In this document: positions 61,496-64,000 of the stretch, piece after piece | Numbering within the stretch: the first letter of the stretch is position 1 | How the letters are laid out: each line of letters starts with the position of its first letter | Assembly: GCF_016772275.1 (NCBI RefSeq) | Contig: NZ_CP065425.1 | Location: 3,378,653 to 3,442,652, forward strand | Length of the DNA: 64,000 bases | Direction of reading: 5' to 3' | Origin: Heyndrickxia vini | GTDB taxonomy: Bacteria > Bacillota > Bacilli > Bacillales > Bacillaceae_C | Notes under the pieces: generated by a model | What the model was told of the DNA's origin: nothing | Seen by the model: only the letters and a program-made list of their open reading frames with translations | Databases searched by the model: none | Position numbers and translations under genes: made by a program

Positions 61496-61525
61496 AAGCG
61501 ACCTCTTCTGCAGAAGAGGTCGCTT
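61496..61525. terminator. Bidirectional terminator between sip and the small ORF
   Basis: Perfect 30-bp palindrome-like stem AAGCGACCTCTTCTG/CAGAAGAGGTCGCTT between convergent genes. Confidence 0.85.
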
Positions 61526-61529
61526 ATCA

Positions 61530-61616
61530 TTAGTGATATCCATTTTGTCCGTTTGCTGATCCGGAAGTTTTGCCTTTTGGTTTTTGCTTACTGTTTTGTT
61601 TTGTTTTTTTACCCAT
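61530..61616 (-). CDS. Small basic protein, 28 aa (possible spore protein)
   Basis: ATG 61616 has AAAGGAG eight bases upstream. The peptide is very basic and polar: MGKKTKQNSKQKPKGKTSGS, then eight Gly/Asn/Gln-rich residues. It resembles minor acid-soluble spore proteins in composition, but I cannot assign a family. It stops next to the shared terminator. It lies 85 bp downstream of yfkH on the same strand. Confidence 0.6.
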   Translation of the reverse strand: MGKKTKQNSKQKPKGKTSGSANGQNGYH

Positions 61617-61701
61617 GTCCATTCTCCTTTCAAATGTATTTCATAATCATTAATAGTTTGTTTCATTTTTCGTGAAGTTTCCCCGTTATTTATTAACAGC
61701 C

Positions 61702-62538
61702 TTAGCAAGTTTTCTTTTTCGCTGAAATCAATGCATTGATTTCTCCCCCAACGATTAAAATGATTCCACTGAAATAGAACCACAACATAAGTACAATAAT
61801 CCCGCCTAAACTTCCGTACGTCGTTGAGTAGTGGCCAAAATTACTTACATAAAAGGAAAACGCTAATGAGACAATTGCCCATCCAACTGTAGCGATAACC
61901 GCACCTGGAAAAACAGCAAGACACTTAATTTTTTTATTCGGGGCAAAGTAGTAAATTCCAACAAAAACAACAAATAATATGAGTGGACTAATAACCCATC
62001 TTAACGCTGTCCAAATATGTGTAAATTGTTCAGAAAGCCCAAACAGTTGAAAAATATAAAAACCGATATATTGTCCAAACACGGGTAATAACAATGCAAC
62101 TAAAAAAACAAAAATCATCGCAAGTGTTAAAAGAACCGACATGGCTCGTGCAACAATTGCCGAACGGGTTTCCTTTACTTCGTACGCACGATTTAATGCT
62201 TTTGTAATTGCATTCATCCCTTTTGATGCCGACCATAACGTGGCAATAATTCCAAAAGAAAGCAAGCTTGTTCTTCGATTATTCAGGATGTCTGCTAAGT
62301 TCGATTCAATCATTTTCAATGTTTGTTTCGGCGCAAAATTACGTAATACGTTCAAAATGTCATCCAAATCAATCGGCAGATAAGGAAGTAAGCTAACAAT
62401 AAAGAGAAGTAATGGAAATAAAGATAACAGAAAAAAATAAGCTAGTTGTGCAGCCAAACCAGTGATGTCATTGTACGTTGAATGTTTAATGATCGAAATG
62501 ATAAAATTTTTATCTCGAATGATTCTTGAGTTCCCCAT
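61702..62538 (-). CDS. yfkH: YihY/BrkB family membrane protein YfkH
   Basis: Protein of 278 residues with six membrane segments, typical of the YihY family (once called ribonuclease BN, now considered wrong). The motifs TGLAAQLAYFFLLSLFPLL and TLWSASKGMNAI and YGSLGGIIVLMLWFYFSG fit. ATG 62538 has GAGGTG five bases upstream; the longer frame has no RBS. Orthologue of B. subtilis YfkH. Confidence 0.92.
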   Translation of the reverse strand: MGNSRIIRDKNFIISIIKHSTYNDITGLAAQLAYFFLLSLFPLLLFIVSLLPYLPIDLDDILNVLRNFAPKQTLKMIESNLADILNNRRTSLLSFGIIATLWSASKGMNAITKALNRAYEVKETRSAIVARAMSVLLTLAMIFVFLVALLLPVFGQYIGFYIFQLFGLSEQFTHIWTALRWVISPLILFVVFVGIYYFAPNKKIKCLAVFPGAVIATVGWAIVSLAFSFYVSNFGHYSTTYGSLGGIIVLMLWFYFSGIILIVGGEINALISAKKKTC

Positions 62539-62690
62539 TTTTTCACCTCGTAAAAAATCCTCTAATTCGGTTAGTTGTAATACTATCTTCCCCTCAGCTC
62601 TTCCAATAAAACATAATATGTATTTGACACCTATTTTAATTCGTGGAAAGATAGTATTATCTTTTATGAAAAAATGAGAGGATGACACGT

Positions 62691-62912
62691 GTGGATCTTA
62701 CAATTAAATCAACAGAAAATATTCAATATATGATTTCCCAAATCACAACAAAATTACGGATGGTTAACGTAGATGCGATAAAATCTTCACAATACAATGA
62801 AGATGTTTATGAGGATTTACATGATATTTACGAAATGGTGATGAAAAAAAACACCTTCAGTCCAAATGAAATGCAAGCAATCGTAGAAGAATTGGGTAAT
62901 TTACGTAAGTAG
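62691..62912 (+). CDS. yfkK: DUF1128 family protein YfkK
   Basis: Soluble protein of about 73 residues, matching DUF1128/YfkK: STENIQYMISQITTKLRMVN, then EDVYEDLHDIYEMVMKKNTF and SPNEMQAIVEELGNLRK. Start GTG 62691 chosen because AGAGG lies nine bases upstream; an ATG at 62682 abuts the RBS. Divergent from yfkH. Function unknown. Confidence 0.9.
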   Translation: MDLTIKSTENIQYMISQITTKLRMVNVDAIKSSQYNEDVYEDLHDIYEMVMKKNTFSPNEMQAIVEELGNLRK

Positions 62913-62943
62913 TCTCGTTGATACAGGACAAGAAAACCTAATG

Positions 62944-63122
62944 AGGACATAGAATCCGTTATTCTTTTAAAATCGCCCTGATTCAGGGGCTAAGCGGACA
63001 CAGGGTACGCTATTTACAAAAAAATATTTAAAATTACTGCTTTTTTGTAAAATAGCGGATTCTGTGTCCGCAAAAATAAGGAAATAACCTATTTTTTCAC
63101 AAATAACGGAACCGGTGTCCGC
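62944..63122. repeat. Inverted and direct GCGGACAC-type repeat cluster
   Basis: Four related ~30-bp arms: 62944-62973 (diverged) and 62994-63023 in one orientation, and 63041-63071 and 63093-63122 in the other. The middle two form a stem with GCGGACACAG and CGCTATTT as their cores. Lies between convergent yfkK and the dehydrogenase gene and may act as a hairpin terminator. Confidence 0.7.
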
Positions 63123-63129
63123 CTTCAAT

Positions 63130-64000
63130 TTATTTAATCTCCTTTATATCCATCTTCCATAATTGATCATCATCAGCGGCTGGTGTACCCCGGCCATCCA
63201 AATTATTGGAAATAAAATACAGATTATCTCCCTCGATATAAACATCTCGAATTCTTCCAAAATCGCCTCTTACATAAGTAGAACTTTTTTCTTTTAGATC
63301 AAATATCCTTAGTTTTTCCCCCCGTAGTGTAGCAATGTATATTTTTCCATCCTTATATTGAATGCCCGAAGGTGCCCATGTTGTATTACCTGTTTGAAAA
63401 ATTGGTGTCTCCATCCCTTGTTTGCGTGTATTTCCTTCAATGATTGGCCACCCATAATTGGCTCCGGGTTTAATTTGATTAATTTCATCATGTGCACTTT
63501 GGCCATGCTCTGTACTATACATCGTTCCGTGCTCATCCCATGCAAGTCCTTGTGGATTTCTATGTCCATAGGAATAGACGTAACTATTTTTAAACGGATT
63601 ATCACCCTGAATACTTCCATCTAATTCCATTCGTAAAATTTTCCCCGATAGGGAATTTAAGTCTTGTGCATTTTCTCGTAAGGCTGCATCTCCAACAGTT
63701 ACATAAAGTTTTTGATCTGGTCCGATTTTTATACGCCCACCATTATGGATGGTTGATCCGGGGATGCCTTCTAGTAAAGCCGAAACTTCCTCCCATGTTT
63801 CTCCTTTTTTTTGAATAAGAATCACACGGTTAAATGTATTGCCATTTTCCTTGTATGTGTGATAGGCATATGCTTGATGGGATTGTTCAAAATTTGGAGT
63901 TAGTTCAATCCCAAGAAAGCCGCCTTCCCCTTCGTGATGAATTGGTTTGTTGGTTTTTACTTGGGATCGATGAAATTGATTCGTTGTTTCATTCCATGAT
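63130..64000 (-). CDS. PQQ-type sorbosone/glucose dehydrogenase family, partial
   Basis: At least 290 C-terminal residues of a glucose/sorbosone dehydrogenase-like six-bladed beta-propeller; the 5' end is beyond the window. Frame is open to 64000 (IHHEGEGGFLGIELTPNF is part of it). Motifs IPGSTIHNGGRIKIGPDQKL, YSYGHRNPQGLAW, EHGQSAHDEIN and GANYGWP are typical. It may oxidise sugars using PQQ outside the cell, but Bacillus members often have no shown activity. Follows the GCGGACAC repeats. Confidence 0.88.
   Translation of the reverse strand, partial: SWNETTNQFHRSQVKTNKPIHHEGEGGFLGIELTPNFEQSHQAYAYHTYKENGNTFNRVILIQKKGETWEEVSALLEGIPGSTIHNGGRIKIGPDQKLYVTVGDAALRENAQDLNSLSGKILRMELDGSIQGDNPFKNSYVYSYGHRNPQGLAWDEHGTMYSTEHGQSAHDEINQIKPGANYGWPIIEGNTRKQGMETPIFQTGNTTWAPSGIQYKDGKIYIATLRGEKLRIFDLKEKSSTYVRGDFGRIRDVYIEGDNLYFISNNLDGRGTPAADDDQLWKMDIKEIK

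Noticed and set aside
61409-61783. 124-codon minus-strand frame over the end of sip
   Set aside because: It is the antisense of sip and overlaps the real small ORF and yfkH; no RBS.

Overview
The window is low-GC DNA with Bacillus-type ribosome binding sites (AAGGAGG), many TTG and GTG starts, S-box and purine riboswitches, a FapR-type operator, spore germination genes (a gerK-like A-C-D-B operon), pdaA for spore cortex synthesis and a Bce-type antimicrobial peptide module. It is an endospore-forming member of the Bacillaceae. I cannot name the species.

Layout. Positions 1-10.9 kb look like chromosome backbone: a DUF3231 gene, pdaA, three GNAT/DinB genes, an overlapping ada-alkA-ogt DNA alkylation repair operon, a NERD protein, a DUF1259 protein, class I fumarase, a small SE1561/YfjT-type gene and yfkAB. 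Positions 10.9-54.9 kb are a long accessory stretch. It holds an IS1182-family element, small metabolic and acetyltransferase genes, a SAM-riboswitch-controlled MetE-like enzyme, a FapR-boxed fabH, bceRS-bceAB, the ger operon, a Qnr-like pentapeptide repeat gene under a LexA-boxed promoter, several NUDIX/DinB/VOC genes and their relics, a yfkJ-like phosphatase, a 52-bp minisatellite and a purine salvage cluster. In that cluster a guanine riboswitch leads into an NCS2 permease and two adenine deaminases, one of them frameshifted. Positions 55-64 kb return to backbone: yfkD, chaA/yfkE, yfkF, a ZosA-like P-type ATPase, a type I signal peptidase, yfkH, yfkK and a partial sorbosone-type dehydrogenase. 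From memory, pdaA-yfjT-yfkAB and yfkD-E-F-H-K sit together in B. subtilis, so the middle 44 kb appears to split a conserved block.

Genes that appear to work together: BceRS with BceAB (a 20-bp palindrome fitting the BceR operator pattern lies upstream of bceA); the four germinant receptor subunits; permease plus adenine deaminases under one guanine riboswitch; Ada-AlkA-Ogt, translationally coupled.

The least expected signals are non-coding. A 104-bp repeat built from four 21-bp sub-sites occurs at four intergenic loci in both orientations. There is a DnaA-box cluster beside pdaA, a 52-bp minisatellite, an array of 21-bp palindromes, a candidate small RNA beside chaA, and a TACAnnTGTA-type operator ahead of a His-rich protein gene. 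No CRISPR array, rRNA or tRNA was seen. I saw no recognisable phage or defence island.
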